From the NCBI GenBank assembly GCA_018650285.1, contig JABIGF010000006.1, positions 46,505 to 110,504 of the forward strand: a stretch of DNA of 64,000 nt. Direction: 5' to 3'. Origin of the DNA: Methanobacteriota archaeon (GTDB taxonomy: Archaea > Thermoplasmatota > Poseidoniia > Poseidoniales > Thalassarchaeaceae). Made by a program: the position numbers and the translations under genes. Below are positions 52,730 through 62,234 of this stretch, piece by piece (positions within the stretch are counted from its first letter, which is position 1; the number at the start of each line of letters is the position of its first letter). The notes under the pieces were generated by a model. That model was not told the origin of the DNA. It was given only the letters and a program-made list of their open reading frames with translations, and ran no database searches.

Positions 52730-54343
52730 CTAGTTTTCCGGCGTAGGTGCTGAAATGACTCCATAGACGATGCCACGTCCTAGCAATAGAATGCCTGAAA
52801 CAAGGAATACGGACCAAATTAGTGATGTTGCGAATATTTGTGTATCACTAAGATTGAGAGCAGTTCCAATTAATTCGAGTGCAGTTAGTGAACCGTTCCA
52901 AAAAGCGTGCCCTGATATTGCTAGACACAACCCGATAAGTGGGTGTTTTGGCACTGGCAGTCCGCCCTTCTTTTCTACTTCAGTGAATGGTTCTAGCAGA
53001 GGCAATCTGAATTCACCAAGCAATTCTGTGGCTGGCGCAATAATAGCTTCATCATCCTGTGTTTCTCCCACAAATTCTCCACTCTTTGGATCAAGTAATT
53101 TCCATTCTAGGGGCGATTCAGTAGTAGGCTCAATCATTTTTTCAGGGGTTTGAATGTATTTGTTTGTATTTCCATTCTTTTCCATCATGTACCAACCTAG
53201 GCCTGCCCCAGTCAATCCGGTCCAGAATGCGTGCCCAGGGATTGAACCAATTCCACGGATTAATGCAGTAAAGGTAAATGCGATAGGGCCGCCAAATGTT
53301 GATGAAAGAATGTAAATCAGATTTTCAAGCATTGCAAATCCAAGGCCAACAGTAAATCCGATTTGGAATCCCCGCTTTGGAGAATCTATAGAGCGGACAA
53401 ATGCAAGGACAAATAACCCCTTGCAAATTTCTTCCCCGAAGGGTGCTGAAACCACAGGTAATAGCATTTCAACTATCGCATCGGAGAAGAATGCGCCAGC
53501 AATAATAGGGAAAATCATAGAGTTTATTGTCAGGGCTGGGATAGCTGAAAGCATTCCTGCAACCAACCATGATTCAGCCTCACGTTGACGCGTGTGAAGT
53601 CCCAGCCTGCGAGTACACCAAGACCACCATGCGATTACAGGAATTGAGAATCCTAGCAACCATGCTGGGATTCCTATGATGATGAATAGAAGTATTGCAA
53701 CAATCTCTCCTGCTTCTGATGTAAAGTAAAGGATTGTCAGCGAGGTGGTAATGACCAATAGTCCTGCGAAAAGTATCCACGCATTTCGACTAGGTGGTGT
53801 GTCGAGAAGTGAGTCATCCCTTACAATATGGTGTGAAAAACGAGTTTTCGTTGGTGTTTGTAGTGAGCCGCCCATCGGCAATCGGTGTACATTTGAGCCC
53901 ATATCGTCTTGGACAGCCCGTTGAAGATGGACTAATTTTGGCCTTCTCATAAAGGTGAGAAGAAATACAAATGGTGCTGCACAAACACCCCCGCAAATGG
54001 ACATTGTTGGGTCACCTATGGCGAGGCCGAATGGGACCATGAAGATCAATTGAGCAATGAAAGTGGCTACTATCACAGTACCGAGCATCCGCCCATATAT
54101 TTTCCACGGTTTACTTACTCTGATGAGTTGAAGGTCATCAGGTGGATGGCTTAGAGGTGTTACATCTGGCATTACGTATGTGTGCCCTGCTGGAGCCACC
54201 CCAGTGAATTGTTGTGTTTGAATAATTGGTGCTTGGCTGTTCTGTGATGGTAGATTACCGCTGATAGCAGGAGAGTATCTCTCATCATGCGGTTGCATAA
54301 TTTGGCCAGAGAAGGCTTCCCCCTTCAATATCGCCCCGTGCAT
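52730..54343 (-). CDS. PrsW-type intramembrane protease
   Basis: 537 residues with about ten membrane helices. The PrsW motifs are FGEEICKGLFVLAFVRS (Glu-Glu), FAMLENLIYILSS, a first GHAFWTGLTGAGLGW and a second SGHAFWNGSLTALE. An unusual soluble insert of about 75 residues lies between the two histidine motifs. The N-terminal 60 residues are Pro- and Gln-rich and cytosolic. Relatives cut membrane-bound regulators; the target here is unknown. The gap to the downstream DUF92 gene contains a small GCGTT/AACGC stem at 52713-52726. Confidence 0.83.
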   Translation of the reverse strand: MHGAILKGEAFSGQIMQPHDERYSPAISGNLPSQNSQAPIIQTQQFTGVAPAGHTYVMPDVTPLSHPPDDLQLIRVSKPWKIYGRMLGTVIVATFIAQLIFMVPFGLAIGDPTMSICGGVCAAPFVFLLTFMRRPKLVHLQRAVQDDMGSNVHRLPMGGSLQTPTKTRFSHHIVRDDSLLDTPPSRNAWILFAGLLVITTSLTILYFTSEAGEIVAILLFIIIGIPAWLLGFSIPVIAWWSWCTRRLGLHTRQREAESWLVAGMLSAIPALTINSMIFPIIAGAFFSDAIVEMLLPVVSAPFGEEICKGLFVLAFVRSIDSPKRGFQIGFTVGLGFAMLENLIYILSSTFGGPIAFTFTALIRGIGSIPGHAFWTGLTGAGLGWYMMEKNGNTNKYIQTPEKMIEPTTESPLEWKLLDPKSGEFVGETQDDEAIIAPATELLGEFRLPLLEPFTEVEKKGGLPVPKHPLIGLCLAISGHAFWNGSLTALELIGTALNLSDTQIFATSLIWSVFLVSGILLLGRGIVYGVISAPTPEN

Positions 54344-54528
54344 TTTTCCTTATTTTGAAAAAATATGTTGCTAGAGATGGTTAAAATCAAAAAGGAAATG
54401 CCAAGAATTAGCGGAAGTGAGATGTGTAAAGGCTGCTTCGGACAATTACTCGCAGTGATGATGACTCTTAGCCGACTGCTGTTACCAACTTGACGATTGA
54501 TGGGCGAACTGAGCGAGTACCTTTCCAA

Positions 54529-56007
54529 TTACAACCCAACGGTAGTAGGTCCGCCTGCAGGCATTGATGGAAGTGGTTCTAGTGTTCCCCGTAGAGCAGA
54601 ACCATCTGTGACAGTTGCAAAAATACCCATATCGCCAGCAATGTTGTGAGAGAGTGCGAACCAAACTCTTCCTTGTGCATCTATTCGCATGTCTAAGAAA
54701 TCACCAAGTCCGCCACATCGATTGTATCCACAATCATCTAAGTCATCAATAGGGTCATTTTCTTCTGTGACTTGAACTGTGGTGAAAAGAGGGTTATCGC
54801 TGAAAGCATCAGTGACTGTAGTGATGTAAGCGTGCCATGCCTCAGTTCCGCTTCCATTGGATATGGCACCAACATAACCGAAGGCTACGCGGCCTTCGGA
54901 GCCAGCCGTAACTACTGGGAATCCGGTTCCAGTGAGTCCGGCTGGAGGTGCAATCATCATTGCATCCGACCAAGTTTCAGCTTGGTCACGTGAATATGCA
55001 AAGTATGGCATATTGTCAGCACCCATCCACATTGCATAAACATTTGATTCCTCATCGACTCCAACTTGTGCTTCCTCAGCATTCCAAGTAGTTGCTTTAC
55101 CACTTTCTTCTGTTGGAAGCACATGTTCGCTCCAAGTATATCCGCCATCATCGCTCTTGTAAATCGCATATCCAGTAGCGTCACAACTCGGATTACCGCG
55201 GTAGAAGTTACCATCATCTGCCCCCTCTAAGTGGGCCGACAAGCCACCACTGCCACAACCAAGCGGGGCTCCCGGAACTTCTGGACTCCATGTATTGCCA
55301 CCGTCAAAACTCGTTGAGCATAGAGGCGCTTCCCAGTTTCCATTGATGCAAAACACCCAGGTTGTTTGATGTAAAGCAGCAGGATAGGGGGCCGAAGCAA
55401 TAGTTTGGTGGTCTTGAACCGAGTAGGATGTTGCAACTGTTGGTGGAGACCATGAAGCCCCTTCATTGTCAGACCATTCAACGGTCATCCCTAGCAAAGC
55501 GTGCATGTCGAACTTCATGATGCGGTCAGTCCACGGGTCAATGTACACGTACGGGTCATTTGAGTTAGCCACTGGTGCTACTGGGTCATACACATTGGTG
55601 CACGAATATTCTGATAAGTCAGTCATGCCTATGAGTCCAGTACATTGAACTATAGCAGTTGAACCAGCAGGCCCGTTACCCCAACTACTCATGTAGATAT
55701 TATTGTCAGAGGTGATGCCCATAGTTGGTTCAAAGGTAGTCATTCCAATTCCGTAATAACTTCCATTCGCCCAGAATGGAGTGTTGAAACTAGTGAGGTT
55801 TGCAGTGATGTTTGCATCAGCAACCGCTGTTGAATTTAGGGCGTCAATTCCACCAGCGTAATGATACCAAGTGGTTGCTGGAATATCTTTGTCAAATGTG
55901 AACGGAGTATCTTCTTTTGTCGGAGCAGTTTCCTTATCGCCGAAGCAACCAGCAAAGGAAGTCAGTACCATTAGTAAGGAGAGAGTTACTGCCATTCCAA
56001 ACCTCAT
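54529..56007 (-). CDS. Sialidase-like (BNR/Asp-box) propeller lipoprotein
   Basis: 492 residues. A signal peptide ends at a lipobox (LTSFAGC). The propeller shows at least four Asp-box motifs: SDNEGASWS, SFDGGNTWS, SDDGGYTWS and SRDQAETWS. Asp-box propellers include sialidases, but the catalytic Arg triad and Tyr/Glu pair of true sialidases are not evident to me, so glycan binding or another role is equally possible. A longer stem-loop lies just before the ATG. Confidence 0.8.
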   Translation of the reverse strand: MRFGMAVTLSLLMVLTSFAGCFGDKETAPTKEDTPFTFDKDIPATTWYHYAGGIDALNSTAVADANITANLTSFNTPFWANGSYYGIGMTTFEPTMGITSDNNIYMSSWGNGPAGSTAIVQCTGLIGMTDLSEYSCTNVYDPVAPVANSNDPYVYIDPWTDRIMKFDMHALLGMTVEWSDNEGASWSPPTVATSYSVQDHQTIASAPYPAALHQTTWVFCINGNWEAPLCSTSFDGGNTWSPEVPGAPLGCGSGGLSAHLEGADDGNFYRGNPSCDATGYAIYKSDDGGYTWSEHVLPTEESGKATTWNAEEAQVGVDEESNVYAMWMGADNMPYFAYSRDQAETWSDAMMIAPPAGLTGTGFPVVTAGSEGRVAFGYVGAISNGSGTEAWHAYITTVTDAFSDNPLFTTVQVTEENDPIDDLDDCGYNRCGGLGDFLDMRIDAQGRVWFALSHNIAGDMGIFATVTDGSALRGTLEPLPSMPAGGPTTVGL

Positions 56008-56014
56008 GATGACA

Positions 56015-56049
56015 CCCTGCCAAGCCCTTTCGCGAGGTGAGTGGCAGGG
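56015..56049 (-). promoter_or_regulatory. Stem-loop before the sialidase-like gene
   Basis: CCCTGCCA (56015-56022) and TGGCAGGG (56042-56049) are perfect 8-bp arms, with an inner CCT/AGG stem in the loop. The 3' end lies 7 nt upstream of ATG 56007 on the minus strand and contains the GGCAGGG purines. Confidence 0.45.
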
Positions 56050-56152
56050 GCTCCTGACTTCAAATCAACTGTTGAAGAAAGTGTATAGTGGACCGGGCGA
56101 ACTTTAATTTTAGTATAAATCATTAAAATACCCACAACTAATCGCCAAGCAC

Positions 56153-57604
56153 ATGCCCCCTCATGAAGAAGATGGTTCTGCTCCTTCCAATGAGGCCACG
56201 CCATCTCTAGGTGAAGTTGATTTGGGTCAATTATCCGAGGCCGCATTCACCCTCTGGAAAAAAATTGATACGGTTAAGCAAAAAAAGAAGAGGAGAAAAG
56301 CAGTTCGAGAGAAATTGTTTTCAAACGAAGTATCAGATTTCTTGGGTGTTAAAAAGAACAATTGGGGATGGTCTAGTAATATGTTTTACACTGACAATGG
56401 ATTCTATCTAGCGCATCTTCTTGATTATATTAGTCGTGTTTACAATATAAAATCCCAAACAAATTACAAATCAAATATTAAATCATACTTCGAGATTGAC
56501 GAACACGTGGGTATTCGATACAATATGTTTGACCTTGGAAGGGGGGTGAAACATTCACTTCCTCATTCGGTAGTATTCTTTATTGAGAGTGTTGACGGGG
56601 ATGAGAAACTGGTTTTGACTTTGAATTCAACCGAAGTGAGTTCTTACGATGACGAACTCACTGAGGGACAAATTATCTATAATTCCATTAATCATGAAGA
56701 ACAGCTTTTTTGGGATAGGTTCCGTGAAGATTTCTACACCAACGGGCCTCTAAAGGGGGAACGTTTCGGTTCTGATCTAAGATTGTTGGACCACGACCCA
56801 AAATTGGGAATGAAAGACATTATCTTGGACAAAGAGATTGAGTTGAGTCTGGAGAAGAACATCGTGGGATTCATTCGCGCCATTCCTGCACTGGAAAAGG
56901 CTGGCATGCGCACCTCTCGTGGCATCATGATGGCGGGAATTCCCGGAACTGGAAAGACGCTATATTGCAGTATTCTTCTCAACATGGTTGATTTGACAAC
57001 CATTTATGTGACTAGGGCTAGAATGTCGAAAGGCCTCACTTTGAAACATATTTACAAGTTGGCCCGTAAATTATCTCCAACTCTTGTTCTAATAGAGGAT
57101 ATTGACACAATTGGTGGAATGGATAGGCGGGCTGTTGAGGATGATGGGAGCCTAGGTTCACTTCTAGAAATATTAGAAGGTATAGAGCCTAATACGAAGG
57201 TCATTACTGTGGTGACGACAAACTATCCTCAACATCTAGATGAGGCTTTGAGAAATCGTCCTGGGAGGATAGATGCTTTCATCAATATTGAGCTTCCAAA
57301 TGAAGAACAAAGGAAGCAGATGTTGATTAATATGTTGTCCAATGTGAAGTTGTCTGCTGATATCAATTGGGATGAACTGGCTAAATTGACAAAAGGAATG
57401 ACTGGTGCTTATCTCCGAGAGATTGTTGCTTCAGCTATTCTATCCTTCACTTACGACAGACCAGATGAAGAAGTTATCTTGGACAATTCTTCTCTCGTAA
57501 CAACTTGTGAAGAGACGAGGGACAGGCTGGATAGGAGTAAGGTCGATATCACATACAAAAAGATGCCAGAACTTGAAGAGGGCGACGAGACAGCTTGGGG
57601 CTGA
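56153..57604 (+). CDS. AAA+ ATPase with novel N-terminal region
   Basis: 483 residues. Residues 1-225 are not recognised: an acidic start, a basic helix (VKQKKKRRKAVREK, 41-54) and a mixed domain. The AAA+ core shows Walker A GIPGTGKT (262-269), Walker B LVLIEDID (311-318), sensor Asn in VVTTNYP (about 357) and arginine-finger segment RNRPGRID. The organisation, an N-domain plus one AAA module, resembles BCS1- or remodelling-type ATPases without proving either. It is convergent with the 1530-residue protein gene; only 9 bp separate their stop codons. Confidence 0.87.
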   Translation: MPPHEEDGSAPSNEATPSLGEVDLGQLSEAAFTLWKKIDTVKQKKKRRKAVREKLFSNEVSDFLGVKKNNWGWSSNMFYTDNGFYLAHLLDYISRVYNIKSQTNYKSNIKSYFEIDEHVGIRYNMFDLGRGVKHSLPHSVVFFIESVDGDEKLVLTLNSTEVSSYDDELTEGQIIYNSINHEEQLFWDRFREDFYTNGPLKGERFGSDLRLLDHDPKLGMKDIILDKEIELSLEKNIVGFIRAIPALEKAGMRTSRGIMMAGIPGTGKTLYCSILLNMVDLTTIYVTRARMSKGLTLKHIYKLARKLSPTLVLIEDIDTIGGMDRRAVEDDGSLGSLLEILEGIEPNTKVITVVTTNYPQHLDEALRNRPGRIDAFINIELPNEEQRKQMLINMLSNVKLSADINWDELAKLTKGMTGAYLREIVASAILSFTYDRPDEEVILDNSSLVTTCEETRDRLDRSKVDITYKKMPELEEGDETAWG

Positions 57605-57613
57605 AGTTTTACG

Positions 57614-60600
57614 CTAGTCTCTTTTCCTCAGTATGGCTAAGAATAATATTAGTGCAAGTAGAAGCAGAATGAAACTAATCCCTGAAATTGCATTGCCATC
57701 ATTTGCTGACTTTGAAGGGTCATTATCGATATCCGAGACCCGAATCCCAATCGTGGTCAAAGCCACACCCTGCGCGTAACTGTCGTGCGAAGGGAAGTTG
57801 TCAGGGGTAAAAGGTGAATCATACAGTGCTAATATGACCTCACAGTGGAAGCCAGAATCTGGAATTGTCCGGTGCGGTTCGTTATCTCCAAATGTGTCCG
57901 TACTCGCATTAGCAATTAGAGTGAGTGAGAGATTGAGGCCATCAGCATCAATGTAGAAATAGTTCCGATAGTCACAGTTTGGAGACTCAGTCACACTAAG
58001 ATATAGGTCGTCATGGGTTCCATCAGCGTCATTGACGATTGAAGAGAAATCATACCTCAACATGGCGGGGGCGGTTTCAGCCTCATTGATAGTCAATTGC
58101 ATTTCATAGATAATTGTTCCATCTGCTCTGTGAATCCCACTTTCAAGTAACGGGCCTAATGGAAGAAAACGCGGAGGTTGGTTGACAAAGATGCCATCAT
58201 CCTCAACTATGTACTGTAGGCCCACAGTTTCCCAAGTAGATTCTCCGGCGGATGAGTCTGTGGAGACAACCGTTCCATTCTCATCTAGTTCCACAGGGGT
58301 GCTCCATTGCACTCCGGAGACCAAGACCTGACAATCGCTGTGGTGGAGAACCTGAATCTCAGTAGCAGTAATGTTGATCCAAGCCCAGAGAACTCCGTAA
58401 TCTAGTTCCGCACCGTATGTGACAAGAATCGTCTCGTCCGAGCAAGAGCTGCTCAGAGCAAGGGACTGTGGCTCAGATGTACGACCGATCGTTCCGGCAT
58501 CCGGGAACTTGAATGCAGGAATTTTGGTCAAATCAAAAACAGAAGACATGCCTACGTATATCCATCCGTTTTTTGACAATTTGTATAATGTAGTACTGAC
58601 TTTAGTAAATTTGGTAAGGTCAGCAGTTTGCTTTTGTATTACCTCCCATCTTCCAATTAATGAATCATCAATAATTGTCAATTCGTCGAACATCAAATCA
58701 AATGCATTCAAATCGTTGAAGGAATTGGTCCCCTCTTTAACTGCTCCATGAATCGATTCAGTAAAGTACACCACATGTCTGTCAGATGACTCTCTTGCCC
58801 AACTACGGATGTCATCAAATTGTTGACGTGATTTTGCTGTTTGACCCGGCTTGATAGGGGTATTATGCAATGCACTTGATAAACTGGTTTTGACTTCAAG
58901 AACAACATTCGTGGGGGTGCCACTCCCGTCGATTAGTACATTTTCAAACAGAAAATCCGGGCTGCTTTCTCCGAACTGACCACCCTTGACCTTGATATTG
59001 TTTACACCTTTCCCCTTGTCCCACTTAGATGGGCCAGGAAAGTAACCATTTCGCGAGAACTTTTTCGATGCTTCGGCAAGCCCATCTAGTTCTAAGATTG
59101 TAGGCTTTATTTGGTTAGATGGATTGACTTCAGATGCACCTTTTATGAAATCCACTTCACTCTCAAGTTGTTTAGTAAAGTCATCAAAATAATCCAACAA
59201 CACTTCCCTGACGGTGATTTTCTTACCATCGGGTGTGACGACCACAACAGGGTTATTTGGATCACATCTCTTGATGATTATATTCATCCTCTTTCCTATA
59301 TGTTGAAGTTGTTTATTAGTAAAAACCTTGCTTCCATCTTTATATACAATTAACCCCGCTTCATTACTAAGTTTTAGTATACGATCAGCAATATCATCTA
59401 TTCTTTTCGCAAATTCGTTGGACTGACCGCCTAGCTTCCAATGGCTCTTCATTTCTTCAAACTGACGTGTGAACTTCCTGACATCAAATCCCTCACCCGC
59501 TTTCCACGCGTTTTTTCCGATTTGTGTGATTTTTCTAAGCACCTTTCTTGAAGAGGCTTTGAATCCGCCTTTGAGGGCACCCTTAACAGCCCACTTACCA
59601 ACTCCAACAATCAATATCGAAGCCCCCCCAGATACTACAATTGTTGAAACAGCCCACATATCGATAAGAAGGAATGCGAAGTTGACGAACCACTCGCCTA
59701 CTGCTCTCCACTCCAAATCGCGGCCGAAACACATCATTGAGTAATCATACCAATTGGTTTGATTAGCAGGGTCATAGAACCCCATCCGACCTTCCCATTG
59801 GAAGGATGAAGGGTCAGGTGGCTCTTCCATAGATTTGATCGTGATACTGTAAGCGGTCCACAATTGGCAATTAAATGGCCCATATTCCCACCTGCTAGGG
59901 CTGTCGCGAGTCACCGGGTCGCAACGGAATCCGTACTCAGTGCACCAATCCGTCAATCGTGAAAGCGAGGTTGCAGTTGCAGGTACGAAAGCCATAGACT
60001 CCCAGTCATCAATATCTGGCATGATGGCGATGCTGTGTCCAACCGAGCGAACATACTCGGAATGAACTAGACAATCTCCTTCAATGACTGAAGAATTTAA
60101 ACCAGATTGTACTCTCTCCAAATTAGCGTTTGATTCAGCAAATTCCGGTAATGTACCAACAACTTCTATGAAATTGAACACACCACCAGGGCCGGGGTCT
60201 GGGTCTTGGACATAATTCAGGTTGAAATTGGATTCATGGCACCTCTTGATGAGGGTTGGAATCATCAAATCGATATATTCAACCTCTTCTTCACTTGGAG
60301 CAACCATCTTTGTATTGGTGAACATGACCATGTGGGTATCTTCATTCCAAGAATTGATGTGTTGCCAACTGTTCTGGTCTAGGTCTCCTGCGCCATCGTC
60401 TTGATATACAATTAACCCCGCTTCATTTCCTTCACAATCCACGAATAGATAGGAACTCACTTCGTCGACTTCACCTGTGGCCACTTGGTCACTGCACCGC
60501 GGTAGAACATACATATTCGAGTGGAAAATCAACTGTGGTTCACCTCCTTTCCCTTGTCTGAATTTAATGAATAACATATTGTTTAGAGAACCCAGTTCCT

Positions 60601-62206
60601 TAGCCTGAAATTGAATTGAATCTGTTGCTGTATGGCCACAATACCATGGAGTCGTACTCTTCTCCGTAGATGTGATTTCTGCTTTTCCAATCGCCTGCCC
60701 AAGTGCCGACCTCGTACCGACTTGCACTATTGAAATGCAGTTGCCCTGATCTAGTCGCTCAGAAAGACGAACATATGCAAAGGCGTTTATGAATACAACG
60801 TTATCCGTTAAACCCAATACTTCGAACTCCTCTACAGCGAACTGCTTGGAAGTGACCTCTACACCCTCATCAATAACTTTCATTTCAAGTAAGCCATCTG
60901 AGCAACCATCTACTTCAACTGACAAGGGCTCTCCAACTTGAACAACTTGTGAGTCAAGGTGCCCTCCAATTTCCACTTTAGTAGTGCTACCCAAATCTCC
61001 ACTTGGGTCTGCGATGTAGAACTGGAGCCAAGTATTGAATCCATCAACGCAATTCACAACCGGCGGCCCATAATTAATCAATTGTGGACTCTCGCTTTGA
61101 CCGATTGCAATTAAGGCATCACTCAGAGCATCGTTTCTCTCAAAAAGCAAAGTGTAAGAGGTGGTGCTACTCGAACTTAGTGGCTTATCTACCACGATTG
61201 TAATAGATTCTCCACCGCCAACTTGTATGAATCCAGAACTGGAAGGCAGGGACCCAGATTCTTTTAAGCGAACATCACCGGAATCACCGGAATGGTGCAA
61301 GAATGACACATCATAGAAATCATCAGTTTCCACGGTAAAGTAATCCTCTCTATCTGCGTTAGAGGGCGATAAGCATCCGTTGACAATCAGCCCATCCGAA
61401 ACACCTGTGATTGGAACCTTCGGCCATATTTTAGCGTCGAATCCAGATGAGTGGTCATCCTGATGGTTGCATACTGGTTCTGACCAACTAGATTGAGATT
61501 GGGAAGTTATTGTAGCTGGGCTATCGCACACTCCAGAGTTTTCCTGTTCTGATGAGAGTTCAAACCGGCGAGGTACATCATGCCCTCCTTGTGGCAAATA
61601 GTAAGGATTGCACCACCTCTCCAGCCCATGAGGCAAGATATAAGAGATTTTGTATTTTTCACCATGAGCCGCTCCATTTGCCAATTGAGTAGTAGGGTAT
61701 ACTTCCCAAGAACAGATACCTTGGGAATCACTAACTTTCTCAGGAGAGTAGTAATGCCTCTCCCAGGTTGGAGAAACATCGAAATTTTCATCGTAGTGAT
61801 TGTAGCCAAATAATCTACATTCCACCTCTGGTACAGGTTCCCCATTACTAGTCACCATTACTTCAAGTTCTTCTTTATCATTAACGCAAAGGTCTACATG
61901 AGCCGATGATGATGCAACTACATTTTGATAGGCAATTAGCATGTTGCCAGAATATGCTTCAACATGATAGGTTTGGCCTGTAACCACATTTGTTACAAAG
62001 GTGTGCTGGGCATCATCTTCAATGATTCCTCGGACTGTCCAAGTATCATCGTATATTTGTACAATATCTGGCACGACTTGAGTTGAACCACATCCATTAG
62101 TAAGTACGGTAAAACTCACTTGGGGATTATTACTAGCGCTGACTGAATCAACTGGGATCATTGATAATAAGAACAAAGCGAGAAGAACTACTGCAACACG
62201 TTTCAT
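57614..62206 (-). CDS. Giant membrane protein with internal PD-(D/E)XK nuclease-like domain
   Basis: 1530 residues. After a signal peptide (MKRVAVVLLALFLLSMIPV) comes a Cys-containing beta-rich region to about residue 835. Next is a hydrophobic pair of segments (about 838-872, IVVSGGASILIVGVGKW and a basic AVKGALKGGFK). A helical, soluble part follows, holding P1083-D1084 ... E1104-V-K1106 and then a QQFDDI helix, the order seen in PD-(D/E)XK nucleases. Another beta-rich region and a C-terminal helix (FILLLLALILFLAILRKRD) close it. The hydrophobic linker before a nuclease-like domain recalls polymorphic toxins, but here the domain is internal. No immunity gene is identified. Confidence 0.75.
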   Translation of the reverse strand: MKRVAVVLLALFLLSMIPVDSVSASNNPQVSFTVLTNGCGSTQVVPDIVQIYDDTWTVRGIIEDDAQHTFVTNVVTGQTYHVEAYSGNMLIAYQNVVASSSAHVDLCVNDKEELEVMVTSNGEPVPEVECRLFGYNHYDENFDVSPTWERHYYSPEKVSDSQGICSWEVYPTTQLANGAAHGEKYKISYILPHGLERWCNPYYLPQGGHDVPRRFELSSEQENSGVCDSPATITSQSQSSWSEPVCNHQDDHSSGFDAKIWPKVPITGVSDGLIVNGCLSPSNADREDYFTVETDDFYDVSFLHHSGDSGDVRLKESGSLPSSSGFIQVGGGESITIVVDKPLSSSSTTSYTLLFERNDALSDALIAIGQSESPQLINYGPPVVNCVDGFNTWLQFYIADPSGDLGSTTKVEIGGHLDSQVVQVGEPLSVEVDGCSDGLLEMKVIDEGVEVTSKQFAVEEFEVLGLTDNVVFINAFAYVRLSERLDQGNCISIVQVGTRSALGQAIGKAEITSTEKSTTPWYCGHTATDSIQFQAKELGSLNNMLFIKFRQGKGGEPQLIFHSNMYVLPRCSDQVATGEVDEVSSYLFVDCEGNEAGLIVYQDDGAGDLDQNSWQHINSWNEDTHMVMFTNTKMVAPSEEEVEYIDLMIPTLIKRCHESNFNLNYVQDPDPGPGGVFNFIEVVGTLPEFAESNANLERVQSGLNSSVIEGDCLVHSEYVRSVGHSIAIMPDIDDWESMAFVPATATSLSRLTDWCTEYGFRCDPVTRDSPSRWEYGPFNCQLWTAYSITIKSMEEPPDPSSFQWEGRMGFYDPANQTNWYDYSMMCFGRDLEWRAVGEWFVNFAFLLIDMWAVSTIVVSGGASILIVGVGKWAVKGALKGGFKASSRKVLRKITQIGKNAWKAGEGFDVRKFTRQFEEMKSHWKLGGQSNEFAKRIDDIADRILKLSNEAGLIVYKDGSKVFTNKQLQHIGKRMNIIIKRCDPNNPVVVVTPDGKKITVREVLLDYFDDFTKQLESEVDFIKGASEVNPSNQIKPTILELDGLAEASKKFSRNGYFPGPSKWDKGKGVNNIKVKGGQFGESSPDFLFENVLIDGSGTPTNVVLEVKTSLSSALHNTPIKPGQTAKSRQQFDDIRSWARESSDRHVVYFTESIHGAVKEGTNSFNDLNAFDLMFDELTIIDDSLIGRWEVIQKQTADLTKFTKVSTTLYKLSKNGWIYVGMSSVFDLTKIPAFKFPDAGTIGRTSEPQSLALSSSCSDETILVTYGAELDYGVLWAWINITATEIQVLHHSDCQVLVSGVQWSTPVELDENGTVVSTDSSAGESTWETVGLQYIVEDDGIFVNQPPRFLPLGPLLESGIHRADGTIIYEMQLTINEAETAPAMLRYDFSSIVNDADGTHDDLYLSVTESPNCDYRNYFYIDADGLNLSLTLIANASTDTFGDNEPHRTIPDSGFHCEVILALYDSPFTPDNFPSHDSYAQGVALTTIGIRVSDIDNDPSKSANDGNAISGISFILLLLALILFLAILRKRD
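59342..59365 (-). repeat. 24-nt exact repeat, copy B
   Basis: Identical over 24 nt to 60404-60427 in the same gene and frame; both encode NEAGLIVY. Confidence 0.85.
60404..60427 (-). repeat. 24-nt exact repeat, copy A
   Basis: Partner of 59342-59365, about 1.06 kb away within the 1530-residue protein gene. Identity at all codon positions suggests copying rather than selection on protein alone. Confidence 0.85.
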
Positions 62207-62234
62207 ATCATTTCACTCCAGCAAAGATAATTTG

